Source: Streptomyces buecherae
GTDB taxonomy: Bacteria; Actinomycetota; Actinomycetes; Streptomycetales; Streptomycetaceae
Length of the DNA stretch: 64,000 nucleotides
Direction of reading: 5' to 3'
NCBI RefSeq assembly: GCF_014295035.1
Contig: NZ_CP060404.1
Coordinates: forward strand, 6,860,501-6,924,500
Under the pieces are notes generated by a model that was not told the origin of the DNA, did not search any database, and was given only the letters and a program-made list of their open reading frames with translations. How positions within the stretch are numbered: the first letter of the stretch is position 1; each line of letters begins with the position of its first letter. This document shows, piece by piece, positions 39,205 through 47,377 of this stretch. Made by a program: the position numbers and the translations under genes.

Positions 39205-39239
39205 GGCTTGGCGCCTGCGGCCGGCCGGGGCGCGCAACT

Positions 39240-39263
39240 GGCCCCGGCTGGCTGGCCGGGGCC
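39240..39263. terminator. Hairpin between glycosidase and CGNR regulator genes
   Basis: GGCCCCGG (39240-39247) and CCGGGGCC (39256-39263) with an 8-nt loop, between convergent genes. Confidence 0.55.
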
Positions 39264-39359
39264 CGTAACTGGCCCTGGCCGGCCGGGCGGCGTGCGTTCA
39301 ACGTGCCGGAGGAGGCGCGGGCATGGTGGGGGTCCACGGCGTCGGACCGGAGCGGGCGC

Positions 39360-39935
39360 TCACTCCGCCGAGCTGGCGTTGTGGCGCCGGCCCGCCTGGA
39401 AGCGCGCCTTCTTCTGGCGGTTCCCACACGTGTTCATGTCGCACCACCTGCGGGTGCGGCTCCGGCTGGTGTCGAAGAAGGCGGCGCGGCAGGTCGGGGA
39501 GGCGCACAGGGCCAGCCTTCCGTCGCGTTCGCCCGCGATGACGCTGATCGCGTCGGCGGCGATCACGCCGAGGGCGTCCGCCACGCGGGACGCCGGGCTG
39601 AGCCGCCATCGGTGCTCGCCCTCGGGTGTCAGGACCGCCGAGGCCCGCCCCCGCGCGCTGCGGTCGTTGATGACCTGGACGGCGGACGCGGGGAGCGCGT
39701 CCTGGAGCGCGGCGGCTGTCGCGGCGGCGTGGATCGACTCCCGCAGCTCCCGGGCGAGGTCGAGTTGGGCGGGGGTGCAGGAGTCCACGGCGAGTCCGTA
39801 CACCGCCAGCCAGTCGACCAGCCGGTGCGGCGTGGGGATGCGCTCCACCGGGTTTCCGTGACGCTCCGAGAGGGTGCCCGTGAAGCTGGTGGCCAGCACG
39901 CTGCCGAGGCGGAAGTCAGGGAACGCGGCACTCAT
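39360..39935 (-). CDS. CGNR zinc-finger (ABATE-domain) transcriptional regulator
   Basis: A 191-residue protein of the CGNR family. Residues 1-135 form the helical ABATE domain (DFRLGSVLATSFTGTL, PHRLVDWLAVYGLAV), thought to sense a ligand. The C-terminal finger has CASPTC (Cys144, Cys149) and WCDMNTCGNR (Cys165, Cys170) followed by a basic DNA-contact stretch. It is divergent from an epoxide hydrolase gene over a 102-bp region with inverted and direct AGCCGGTT repeats, so it probably controls that gene and itself. Confidence 0.92.
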   Translation of the reverse strand: MSAAFPDFRLGSVLATSFTGTLSERHGNPVERIPTPHRLVDWLAVYGLAVDSCTPAQLDLARELRESIHAAATAAALQDALPASAVQVINDRSARGRASAVLTPEGEHRWRLSPASRVADALGVIAADAISVIAGERDGRLALCASPTCRAAFFDTSRSRTRRWCDMNTCGNRQKKARFQAGRRHNASSAE

Positions 39936-39978
39936 GGAACCACCTTAGCCGGTTGCTACCTGGCTCGGCGGGCTGCTA

Positions 39979-39997
39979 GAACCGTTATAGCCGGTTC
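39979..39997. promoter_or_regulatory. Operator candidate between CGNR regulator and epoxide hydrolase
   Basis: GAACCG-TTATAGC-CGGTTC, perfect 6-bp arms around 7 bp. TAGCCGGTT also occurs at about 39947 (TTAGCCGGTTGC), giving a direct repeat one arm apart. These are the natural targets of the CGNR protein. Confidence 0.55.
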
Positions 39998-40037
39998 ACG
40001 CGTGTCGTGGCCGGTCCCTCGACGGCCAGGAGGTCCC

Positions 40038-41210
40038 ATGCCCCCGCCCACCAGCGACGTACGAGCCTTCACGGCCCGCGCGGCCGACGCCGACCTCGAA
40101 GACCTGCGCGCCCGACTCACCGCGGCCCGGCTGCCGGAGGCCGAGACGGTCCACCACGCCGCGCCCGGCCCCGGCCGGTGGGGGCAGGGCGTTCCGCTCG
40201 CCGACCTCACCGACGTCGCGCACTACTGGCGCACCGGGTACGACTGGCGGTCGTTCGAGGCGCGCCTGAACCGCATCGGCCAGTTCGGCACGGTCATCGA
40301 CGGCCTGGGAATCCACTTCCTGCACCGCCGCTCCCCGCGCGCGGACGCCACCCCGCTGGTCCTGACGCACGGCTGGCCGGGCAGCGTCGCCGAGTTCGTC
40401 GACGTCGTGGACGAACTGGCGGAACCGGCCGGTCCGGACGCGCCGGCGTTCCACGTCGTGGCCCCGTCGCTGCCGGGCTTCGGCTACAGCGACAAGCCGA
40501 CCACCACCGGCTGGGGAACCGAGAAGATCGCCGCCGCCTGGGTGGAGCTGATGGGGCGGCTCGGCTACCGCACGTTCCTGGCCCACGGCGGCGACTGGGG
40601 CGGCAACATCACCACGGTCCTCGGTGGCAGGTTCCCGGCGCACGTCCTCGGCATCCACACCACGTTCGCGCAGGCCCCGCCCGGGGTGACGACGGAAGGG
40701 CTGACGCCGGTCGAGCGCACCTGGGCCGAGGAGACCCGGCGGTTCTGGCGCCACCGCGCGGCGTACGCGAAGCAGCAGGCGACCCGACCGCAGACCATCG
40801 GCTACGCGCTCGTCGACTCACCGGTCGGGCTTCTCGCCTGGATCCTCGACAAGTTCGCCGAGTGGTCGGACACCGAGGACAGCCCCTTCGAGACCATCTC
40901 CCGGGACCGCGTTCTCGACGACGTCACCCTGTACTGGCTGACGCGGACCGGCGCGTCGGCGGCCCGCATCTACTACGAGAGCCACGACTCGCTGGACCCG
41001 GACCTCCGGGTCGACGTCCCGACGGCGATCACCATGTACCCGCGCGACGTGGAGAAGTGCCCGCGCCCCTGGGCCCAGCAGCGCTACCGGCACCTCGTCC
41101 GATGGCGGTCACCCGAGAGCGGGGGTCACTTCCCGTCCCTTGAGGTCCCCGCGTACTTCGTGCGGGACCTGCGCGAGGGCCTCGCGGCGGTGCTGGCCGC
41201 CCGTCGGTGA
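40038..41210 (+). CDS. Epoxide hydrolase (EHN-domain alpha/beta hydrolase)
   Basis: A 390-residue enzyme with the N-terminal epoxide hydrolase (EHN) domain (residues 1-100: ARLTAARLPE, YWRTGYDWRSFEARLNRI) followed by the alpha/beta core. It has HGWPGS in the oxyanion region, the aspartate nucleophile Asp186 in HGGDWGGN, and the catalytic His364 in SGGHFPSLE. It would open epoxides to diols. There is no signal peptide. ATG 40038 follows CAGGAGG. A divergent CGNR regulator and shared operator suggest substrate induction. Confidence 0.92.
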   Translation: MPPPTSDVRAFTARAADADLEDLRARLTAARLPEAETVHHAAPGPGRWGQGVPLADLTDVAHYWRTGYDWRSFEARLNRIGQFGTVIDGLGIHFLHRRSPRADATPLVLTHGWPGSVAEFVDVVDELAEPAGPDAPAFHVVAPSLPGFGYSDKPTTTGWGTEKIAAAWVELMGRLGYRTFLAHGGDWGGNITTVLGGRFPAHVLGIHTTFAQAPPGVTTEGLTPVERTWAEETRRFWRHRAAYAKQQATRPQTIGYALVDSPVGLLAWILDKFAEWSDTEDSPFETISRDRVLDDVTLYWLTRTGASAARIYYESHDSLDPDLRVDVPTAITMYPRDVEKCPRPWAQQRYRHLVRWRSPESGGHFPSLEVPAYFVRDLREGLAAVLAARR

Positions 41211-41318
41211 CCGTGGCCGACCGGCGGCCTGGCGCACGGGCCGCCGAGGCGTGCCGGGCCGGGCGGGTGCCCACCGTCGGGTACGGGAACGGCTCCGGGC
41301 GCCCCGCCCGCGTGCCGG

Positions 41319-41336
41319 CCTGGCCGCTTGGCCAGG
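41319..41336. terminator. Small hairpin between epoxide hydrolase and VOC genes
   Basis: CCTGGCC (41319-41325) and GGCCAGG (41330-41336), 4-nt loop, between convergent genes. Confidence 0.5.
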
Positions 41337-41348
41337 GCCCCGCACCGC

Positions 41349-41747
41349 TCAGGACGGTTCCTCAAGCCCCAGCCCCTGCCCGTAACACAGGCAGAAGGGG
41401 TGTCCCAGCGGGTCGGTGAAGACGCGGAAGCCGGAGCGGGCGCCGCCGGTGTCGTGGACGAGCGTGGCGCCCAGCGCCTCCACCTCGCGCTGGGCCCGTT
41501 CGACGTCGTCCCGGGTCTCCACCTCCAGGTCCAGGTGGAAGCGTTGCGGGTGGTTCGGGTCGGGCCAGCGCGGCGGCCGGTAGTCGGCGACGCGCTGGAA
41601 GGCGAAGCGCTGGCCCTCCGGCGAGGTGAGGGTGACCCAGTCGGGGTCGTCGGCGTTCCGCCGCCAGCCCAGGATGGCGCCGTAGAAGCCGGCCAGGGCC
41701 GTCGGGTCGGGGCAGTCGATGACGGTGTACTGAAGTTTCGCGATCAT
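41349..41747 (-). CDS. VOC-family (glyoxalase/bleomycin-resistance fold) protein
   Basis: A 132-residue protein with two beta-alpha-beta-beta-beta units typical of the VOC fold: IAKLQYTVIDCPDPTAL and FYGAILGWR at the start, RFHLDLEVE in the middle with a metal-ligand-like His, and FRVFTDPLGHPFCLCY at the end. Metal and substrate are unknown. ATG 41747 is preferred because it starts directly at the fold; an upstream start would add 12 unrelated residues. It lies 76 bp downstream of the beta-galactosidase gene on the same strand. Confidence 0.85.
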   Translation of the reverse strand: MIAKLQYTVIDCPDPTALAGFYGAILGWRRNADDPDWVTLTSPEGQRFAFQRVADYRPPRWPDPNHPQRFHLDLEVETRDDVERAQREVEALGATLVHDTGGARSGFRVFTDPLGHPFCLCYGQGLGLEEPS

Positions 41748-41823
41748 GACGGCAGGGTGCCGAAGCGGGGCCCCCGCGTCCACCTCCCGCGCCCGGGCCC
41801 GGCCCCGCCGGCCCCCGCGCCGC

Positions 41824-43590
41824 TCAGCTCAGCAGCGCGGGCCCGACGGGCTGGGCGTCGGCGTCGGCGGGCGTGCCCTCCAGTTCCAGGAGCAGCAACT
41901 CGTTGTGGCCCGCCCGCAGCCAGGGACCCGGCACGTACAGGCCGCGCTGCGGGCCGCGCGACCAGTAGCGGCCCAGGCAGCGGCCGTTGACCCAGGCGAA
42001 GCCGCGGACCCGGCCCGGCAGTTCGAGCGTCGCGTCGCCCGGCGCGGCCACCTCGAAGGAGCCGGCGAACAGGCCGGGCTCCGCGCCGCTTGGCGCCGGC
42101 CCGTACGCGATCCGCGCCAGCGCGCCGGGCCGCTCGACCGCGTCGAGCCGCAGCGGCCTGGCCCGAACTCCGTGCAGGTACTGCCGCTCGTGCAGCACGC
42201 CGCCGGTGATGCCCTTCGGCTCGGCCAGCCGCGGGCCGTAGTTGACTCGGCCCAGCGACTCCACCCACAGTTCTACCGTCGCCGGCCCGGCCACCTCGCC
42301 GAGCAGCGCGTCCCGCTCGTCGAGCACGCCAGCGCGCACCCCGTCCACGGTGACCAGCGCGCGGTCCCGCAACCCGAGCACGCGCAGCGGGTAGGGCGCG
42401 CGCGGCCCCGGCACCTCGAACCGGTACCGGACGACGCCACGGTCCACGTCCAACTCCTCGAAGGTGGGCGGCGTCGCGGCGTGCGTCTCCGGCCCACCCA
42501 GCGCGTCGAGCACGCCGTCCAGCGGCGCCCAACGGTCGAGCCGCACGGTGACCGGTCGGCCCAGCGACGGGGGAGCGGGCGGCGGCGCGGGCAGCGGGCC
42601 CGGCGTGTGGTCGGCGAGCACCTCGCGGAAGCGCCAGAACTTCTCCGTCGGCGCGCCGCGCTCGTCGATCGGCGCGTCGTAGTCGTACGAGGTGGTGGTG
42701 GGCCGCAGCGCGCCGTCGTGCAGCTCGCCGGCCCGGTTGGCGCCGGCCCAGCCGCCGAAGTTGGTGCCGCCGTGTGCCATGTACAGGTTGACCGACGCGC
42801 CGCACTCCAGGACCTCCCGCAGCGCCTCGGCCGCCTCCGCCGCGTCCCGGGTCGCCGGCTCGGCACCCCAGTGCGTGAACCAGCCGCACCAGAACTCCAT
42901 GCACATCAGCGGGGAGCGCGGCCGGTGCCGGCGCAGCGCGGCGAACGCCTCGCGCGCGCCCGCGTCGAAGTTCACCGTCGCCAGCACCCCGGGCAGGCAG
43001 CCGCCGGTGAGCATGTGGTCCTCGGGGCCGTCCGAGGTGAACAGCGGCACGCTCACCCCGCACCGCCGCAGCGCGTCGGCCAGGTGCCGCAGGTAGCGCT
43101 GGTCGCTGCCGTACGAGCCGTACTCGTTCTCCACCTGCACCATGACCACCGGTCCGCCGCGGTCCGCCTGCCGGGGCACCACCTGCGCGAGCACCCGCTC
43201 GCACCACGCGCCCACCGCGGCCAGGAACTCCGGATCGCGGGTCCGCACCCGGGGGCCCAGCGGCCCGGTCAGCCAGTGCGGCAGCCCGCCGTTCTCCCAC
43301 TCGGCGCAGATGTAGGGGCCCGGGCGCACGATCGCCCACAGGCCGGCCGCGTGCGCCGCGTCCAGGAACCGGCCCACCGCCGCCACGTCGCGGAACTCCC
43401 CTCGGCGCGGCTCGTGCAGGTTCCACGGAACGTACGTCTCCACGCAGTTCAGGCCCATCGCACGGGCCATCGCCAGCCGGTGCGCCCAGTGCTCCTCGGG
43501 CACCCGGAAGTAGTGCACGGCCCCCGAGAGCAGCCGCACCGGCCGCCCGTCCCAGGTGAACCCCTCGTCCGTGACCGCGAACTCCGCCAC
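41824..43590 (-). CDS. GH35 beta-galactosidase
   Basis: A 588-residue family 35 glycoside hydrolase that releases terminal beta-galactose. The TIM barrel shows the family signature GGPVVMVQVENEYGSYG with acid/base Glu156 and the nucleophile Glu232 in CMEFWCGWFTHWG, plus SGAVHYFRVPEEHW at the start. C-terminal beta-sandwich domains follow (about 360-588), ending with the typical GRCLGRYWSRGPQ. There is no signal peptide, so it acts inside the cell. I set GTG 43590, where family similarity begins; ATG 43662 would add 24 residues but lacks a binding site. Divergent from an AraC regulator. Confidence 0.92.
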   Translation of the reverse strand: MAEFAVTDEGFTWDGRPVRLLSGAVHYFRVPEEHWAHRLAMARAMGLNCVETYVPWNLHEPRRGEFRDVAAVGRFLDAAHAAGLWAIVRPGPYICAEWENGGLPHWLTGPLGPRVRTRDPEFLAAVGAWCERVLAQVVPRQADRGGPVVMVQVENEYGSYGSDQRYLRHLADALRRCGVSVPLFTSDGPEDHMLTGGCLPGVLATVNFDAGAREAFAALRRHRPRSPLMCMEFWCGWFTHWGAEPATRDAAEAAEALREVLECGASVNLYMAHGGTNFGGWAGANRAGELHDGALRPTTTSYDYDAPIDERGAPTEKFWRFREVLADHTPGPLPAPPPAPPSLGRPVTVRLDRWAPLDGVLDALGGPETHAATPPTFEELDVDRGVVRYRFEVPGPRAPYPLRVLGLRDRALVTVDGVRAGVLDERDALLGEVAGPATVELWVESLGRVNYGPRLAEPKGITGGVLHERQYLHGVRARPLRLDAVERPGALARIAYGPAPSGAEPGLFAGSFEVAAPGDATLELPGRVRGFAWVNGRCLGRYWSRGPQRGLYVPGPWLRAGHNELLLLELEGTPADADAQPVGPALLS

Positions 43591-43938
43591 GCCCCGCACC
43601 GCCTCTCGCACCCCGGCCCGCCAACGCCCACACCCTCGCCCGCCGGCCGGCGGCCGGTCCATGGACAAAGGTCGGCGCTGGGTGGACGGAGCGGGGCGCC
43701 GCGCGGGCGGCGGTGGCCACCACGGGCGGCGCGCGGTCGCCGGGTGAACGGGAGTTGGCGACGGGGTGGCGGACGGGCGCTCTCCGGGTGTGCGGTTCGT
43801 TCGGGGCCCGCCATGGGGCCCGGCCCGGCCGGGCGACGGGGGCATCGGCCAGCTTGGCCGGATACCGTCGACCACGTGGCGCAGAAGATCTTGGCACCCC
43901 GAGGACCGGTCATCCAGCGACGGAACGAGAGGCAGGCG
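43591..43938. promoter_or_regulatory. Divergent promoter region between GH35 and AraC-type genes
   Basis: The 348-bp gap holds a 10-bp palindrome GTCCATGGAC (43657-43666) and CGGCCA-GCT-TGGCCG (43846-43860). Either may be a sugar-responsive operator for the AraC-type protein. No clear minus-10/minus-35 pair was found. Confidence 0.4.
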
Positions 43939-44847
43939 GTGGAGGAGCGCGCGTACCGGACCTGGATGCGGTACTTCATGCCCACCCCGGTCCACCACCA
44001 GCTCGGCCTGGTCTGCCTCGGCGTCGGCCTCCAGCACGGCGCGCTGCCCACGGTCGGCCCGCGCGTCCTCGACCACCACGTGGCGGTGGTGGTGAGCGCC
44101 GGCAGCGGCTGGTTCGAGGCCGCCGACGGGGTGCGCCGCCCGGTCACCGCGCCCGCCCTGCTCTGGCTCACGCCCGGCGTGCCGCACCACTACGGGGCGA
44201 GCCGGGACGCCGGCTGGGACGAGAGCTTCGTCGACTTCACGGGGCCGGCCGTCGCCGCGTACACCGAGCTGGGCTACATCGACCCCGACCGGCCCGTGGT
44301 CGCCCTGACCGACACGGTCACCGCCCGCGCCGCCATCGGCCGCATCACCCGCGCCGCCCAGCCGGGCAACCCGCTGCTCGAAGTCGAGACCTCCGCCGCC
44401 GTCCACGAACTGCTGGTCGCGCTGCGCCGGGCGCGCGCGGACACCGCGGGGGACACCGATCCCGTGCTGCGCGCGCTGGCGCGCGACGCCTTCCTGCCGC
44501 TGTCGGTCGCCGAACACGCGGCCCGGCACGGCATGACCGCGGCCGAACTGCGCGCGGTGGTACGCCGCGCGGCCGGCGCGAGCCCCAAGGACTACCTGCT
44601 CGGCATCCGGCTCGGCCGGGCCAAGGAACTGCTGGTCGGCACCGAACTGTCGGTGGCCGCCGTGGCCCGCCGGGTCGGCTACGACGACCCCGCCTACTTC
44701 AACCGGCTGTTCACCCGCCGGGTCGGCATCGCGCCCGGCCGCTTCCGCGAACAGCAGGGCCGCGCCGCCCCCGGCGGCTGGAGCGACGCGATCCCCGACC
44801 CGCGCCACCCCCCGACCATCCGCTCCACGCCGCCCGCCGTGACCTGA
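43939..44847 (+). CDS. AraC-family transcriptional regulator
   Basis: A 302-residue AraC/XylS regulator. The N-terminal cupin-like effector domain (YRTWMRYFMPTPVHHQLGLV, DHHVAVVVSAGSGWFEAADG, LTPGVPHHYG) resembles sugar-binding AraC proteins. The C-terminal 100 residues carry two helix-turn-helix motifs, the second being ELSVAAVARRVGYDDPAYFNRLF, followed by FTRRVGIAPGRFR. GTG 43939 has GAGAGG at 43928; GTG 43876 would add 21 residues but has no visible binding site. Divergence from the beta-galactosidase gene suggests it activates that gene in response to a galactoside. Confidence 0.9.
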   Translation: MEERAYRTWMRYFMPTPVHHQLGLVCLGVGLQHGALPTVGPRVLDHHVAVVVSAGSGWFEAADGVRRPVTAPALLWLTPGVPHHYGASRDAGWDESFVDFTGPAVAAYTELGYIDPDRPVVALTDTVTARAAIGRITRAAQPGNPLLEVETSAAVHELLVALRRARADTAGDTDPVLRALARDAFLPLSVAEHAARHGMTAAELRAVVRRAAGASPKDYLLGIRLGRAKELLVGTELSVAAVARRVGYDDPAYFNRLFTRRVGIAPGRFREQQGRAAPGGWSDAIPDPRHPPTIRSTPPAVT

Positions 44848-44897
44848 CCGGGGGTGGGACGGGACCCTGCGGGGGCGCCGTGACCCTGGTGGTTGGT

Positions 44898-44987
44898 GGG
44901 GCCATCCCCGCACGCGCGGGGACCAGTCGGCGACCCGTCTGACGTGCGTCGTCAGGAGGGGGCCATCCCCGCACGCGCGGGAACCAG
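44898..44987 (-). CRISPR. CRISPR-like mini-array 1: two repeats, one spacer
   Basis: Two 29-nt repeats (44898-44926 and 44959-44987) exactly 61 bp apart enclose a 32-nt spacer (44927-44958). Read on the minus strand the repeat begins CTGGTCCCCGCG and ends GCGGGGATGGCCCC, with the CCCCGC/GCGGGG stem typical of type I-E. The copies differ at one base (GGGGACCAG against GGGAACCAG on the plus strand). There are no cas genes in the window. On the minus strand the conserved AGGTCGATTGCT block precedes the first repeat, as a leader end would. Confidence 0.75.
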
Positions 44988-45023
44988 AGCAATCGACCTG
45001 CAGGTTTACCTCATCACACAATG

Positions 45024-45494
45024 TCAGCCCAGATACGGCGAGGTTCGATGTTTCAAGTAGTGCCGAATGCGTAGTTGCTGTGTGTGGTGCATCGGCAGAT
45101 CTTCTACCGCTTCGGAAGCCACGAAGCGCAACTCTGTTGACTCGTCGGAGATGGTCAGTGTTCCGCCAAGCACGCGCGCGGTGAAACAGATATTGAATTG
45201 CCGCCGTACCTCGCCGTCCGTGTACGCGATGACGTGGCGTGGGTCGGTGTACGTGCCCACCAACCCGGTGATCTCTACGTCAAGGCCGGTTTCCTCCTTG
45301 ACCTCGCGTACCGCGCACCCGGGCAGGGAGTCGCTCATGTCCATGCCCCCGCCGGGCAGTGCCCACAGCTCGTTATCCCGGCGGCGCTGGAGCAGAATGC
45401 GCCCCTCATCGTCGGTTACCACGGCGGAGGCCGCCACGACCATGCTGTTCGGTGCAGGGGCGGTCGGATCGTCGTAGTACTCGGTACGGGCCAA
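45024..45494 (-). CDS. NUDIX hydrolase
   Basis: A 156-residue Nudix protein that hydrolyses a nucleoside-diphosphate-linked substrate. The Nudix box runs from Gly49 to Gly70 with REVKEETG at 63-70. The usual Glu at the sixth position after Gly49 is Asp55 (GGGMDMSD), a conservative change that might affect metal binding. The start is TTG 45494 after GGAAGG, giving LARTEYYDDP, the usual Streptomyces N-terminus apart from the first codon. It is flanked on both sides by CRISPR-like repeats and is divergent from an XRE/TPR regulator, a common neighbour for this type of Nudix gene. Confidence 0.88.
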   Translation of the reverse strand: MARTEYYDDPTAPAPNSMVVAASAVVTDDEGRILLQRRRDNELWALPGGGMDMSDSLPGCAVREVKEETGLDVEITGLVGTYTDPRHVIAYTDGEVRRQFNICFTARVLGGTLTISDESTELRFVASEAVEDLPMHHTQQLRIRHYLKHRTSPYLG

Positions 45495-45602
45495 AGCTAA
45501 CCTTCCTGACGGAGCGGAACGGCGGACTTCCAGATGGCCGCGAAGCTGTCGGCGTACGTGTCGAATATGCCTGCCTTGCCGGCGCCGGTCTGGTACGAGC
45601 GC

Positions 45603-45690
45603 CGGGCCATCCCCCCGCGCGGGGACCAGAAGAAGACAGACTCGAAGTCTCGGAACATCCAGGGACCATCCCCGCGCGCGCGGGGACCAG
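45603..45690 (-). CRISPR. CRISPR-like mini-array 2: one intact and one shortened repeat
   Basis: The 29-nt repeat at 45662-45690 differs from array 1 at two positions. The repeat at 45603-45629 has lost 2 nt in its stem region. Repeat ends are again exactly 61 bp apart, leaving a 32-nt spacer at 45630-45661. The sequence after 45690 starts AGCAATCGACCTGC, identical to the 14 nt after array 1. The shortened repeat indicates decay. Confidence 0.7.
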
Positions 45691-45966
45691 AGCAATCGAC
45701 CTGCGGCTTTATCTCGCGGGGGCCCTGTTTTCTGCAACTTCCACTGATCGCGACCTATCGCCCAAACTCGATGAATCGCCCCATGCTGGTCCCTTCTAGC
45801 GGGAAGGCTGTTCAGCCTAGCGCTGTGATGCAGACCTCGATGAGTAGTGCCATGGCCATCGTGATGGTGAGCCGACGCGGGTCGAGAGCTGGGCCCAGCA
45901 CTAGTGAGCGACGCCGGCGTGGTAGGCCCGTTTCCCGGTGGGTGATGCTCCCGCCGCCGAGCGGAG
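45691..45966. other. Non-coding stretch between mini-array 2 and the XRE/TPR gene
   Basis: The first 25 nt repeat, with three differences, the sequence next to array 1 and may be a remnant leader. The rest is of lower GC and has no gene that I recognise. Confidence 0.45.
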
Positions 45967-45972
45967 TAGCGT
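45967..45972 (+). promoter_or_regulatory. Minus-10 element of a probably leaderless XRE/TPR gene
   Basis: TAGCGT at 45967-45972 is 7 bp before the ATG at 45980, so transcription would start at or next to the start codon. No Shine-Dalgarno sequence is present. The minus-35 region is poor. Confidence 0.5.
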
Positions 45973-45979
45973 CTACAGC

Positions 45980-47194
45980 ATGGCAGTTGAGCATCTGGGC
46001 GATCGAATCGCGCAGCTCCGCCGCCTCGCTGACCTCACCCAAGAAGGACTGGCCGAGCGTTCAGGTGTGTCCGTTGACGTGATGCGGAAGCTGGAGCAGC
46101 ACCGTAAGCACGGCGCTCGCCTACCCACCCTGCACGCCCTCGCGAAGGGGCTCGGCGTGGAGCTGACGGGTCTGCTGGGTGATCCGCCCGGGGTCCCGTC
46201 AAGCGGGGATGTCGAACCCCCGCAGTTGGTAGCCGTGCGTCGTGCCATCATGCCCCCGCTGTTCGCCCCGCCCCCGAAGTCGTCGGCCGTTGAGCCGCTG
46301 TCGCTCCCGCTGCTGCGCGCCGAACTGGCGGCAGGGTGGACGCTCTATCACGCGGCGGAATTCGGCCGCGTCATGGAGCAACTCCCAGGCATCATCAATG
46401 ATGCCCGGCTCCTGGCCGCCGTGGGCGATCCCGACCAGCGAGCGGCCGGACAGGCGGCGCTTGGCAAGGCATTGCAACTCGGCGGGCATCTCGCCCTTCG
46501 GCTCGGGAAATCTGACCTGGCCTTAGCCGCGTTGGAACGCGCCATAGGCGCCGCCCAACAGTCGTCTGATCCGCTGTTGGCGCCGACGATTTCGGGGTCT
46601 GTGGCGTGGGCCTATCAGCGACAGAATCGCCTGTGCGACGCGAAAGACGTGGCTGTGTACGCCGGTGACGAGGTGGAACGGAGGCACGCGCGGACCGCCG
46701 AAGGCATACGAGTCTGGGGCGGCCTTCTGATGTCAGCGGCCACCTCGTACGCCCGGAGCGACGACTACGACACGGCTGACGAGATGATGCGGACCGCTGA
46801 AGCAGCAGCCCAACGGCTGGCCCGACTCCCGGCGCCTGCTGACGGCAAGTTGCTCTCGATGTTCAGCACGTCGTCCGTACGTATCGAGCGCGTGCGTCTC
46901 GCGGCTGAACACGAGCGGCCTGCCGAGGCGCTTGATATCGCTCGCGGGATGCGCCTGAACGCACACGTCCCTCCGTCGTGGCGCTCGTGGCTGTTGCTCG
47001 ACGTTGCCCGCGCGTATACGGACGTCGGAGATGCTGCCGGGGCCGTGCGTACTCTCCAGACGCTGCACCGAGTTGCTCCGGCATGGCTGCGTCACCACAC
47101 GCTCGCCGTGTCCATTGTCAGCGATCTGCGGGCCGGGCCGAATCGCCCGCCTGGCCTGCGAAAGCTTGCCGTATTCCTGGGGGTGGCTGACTAA
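45980..47194 (+). CDS. XRE-family regulator with TPR-like sensor domain
   Basis: A 404-residue protein. Residues 5-68 are a helix-turn-helix of the XRE/HTH_3 type (LGDRIAQLRRLADLTQEGLAERSGVSVDVMRKLE with the LPTLHALAKGLGVEL helix). From about 110 to the end is a chain of helix pairs like the TPR sensors of Streptomyces peptide- or metabolite-responsive regulators. The smaller codon GC bias and presence of CRISPR-like repeats upstream suggest an accessory origin. It is divergent from a Nudix gene. Two small zinc-finger-like genes follow after 183 bp. Confidence 0.85.
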   Translation: MAVEHLGDRIAQLRRLADLTQEGLAERSGVSVDVMRKLEQHRKHGARLPTLHALAKGLGVELTGLLGDPPGVPSSGDVEPPQLVAVRRAIMPPLFAPPPKSSAVEPLSLPLLRAELAAGWTLYHAAEFGRVMEQLPGIINDARLLAAVGDPDQRAAGQAALGKALQLGGHLALRLGKSDLALAALERAIGAAQQSSDPLLAPTISGSVAWAYQRQNRLCDAKDVAVYAGDEVERRHARTAEGIRVWGGLLMSAATSYARSDDYDTADEMMRTAEAAAQRLARLPAPADGKLLSMFSTSSVRIERVRLAAEHERPAEALDIARGMRLNAHVPPSWRSWLLLDVARAYTDVGDAAGAVRTLQTLHRVAPAWLRHHTLAVSIVSDLRAGPNRPPGLRKLAVFLGVAD

Positions 47195-47377
47195 GCCTTC
47201 AGAAGTGGGACGGTTCCGTCCCTGGTCCGCTGCTGTCGGTCGCGGTTCGCTGACGTAGCGCAAGACCCCCGCGACCGTCTGACCAGTCCGGGGGCGTGGA
47301 CCACCTGGAAGGTAGGCAGCCATGTGCCAGCGTACGCGCCCGAGCGGCCGTGTTGGCAGCGAACGACAGGGGGCCCG

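Noticed and set aside
35600..39427. 1275-codon open frame on the minus strand across the glycosidase gene
   Set aside because: A shadow of the high-GC plus-strand gene; composition is Gly/Arg/Val repeats without any family motif.
45024..45737. Longer Nudix frame starting at 45737
   Set aside because: The extension would translate through the CRISPR-like repeat; TTG 45494 has a ribosome binding site and the family N-terminus.
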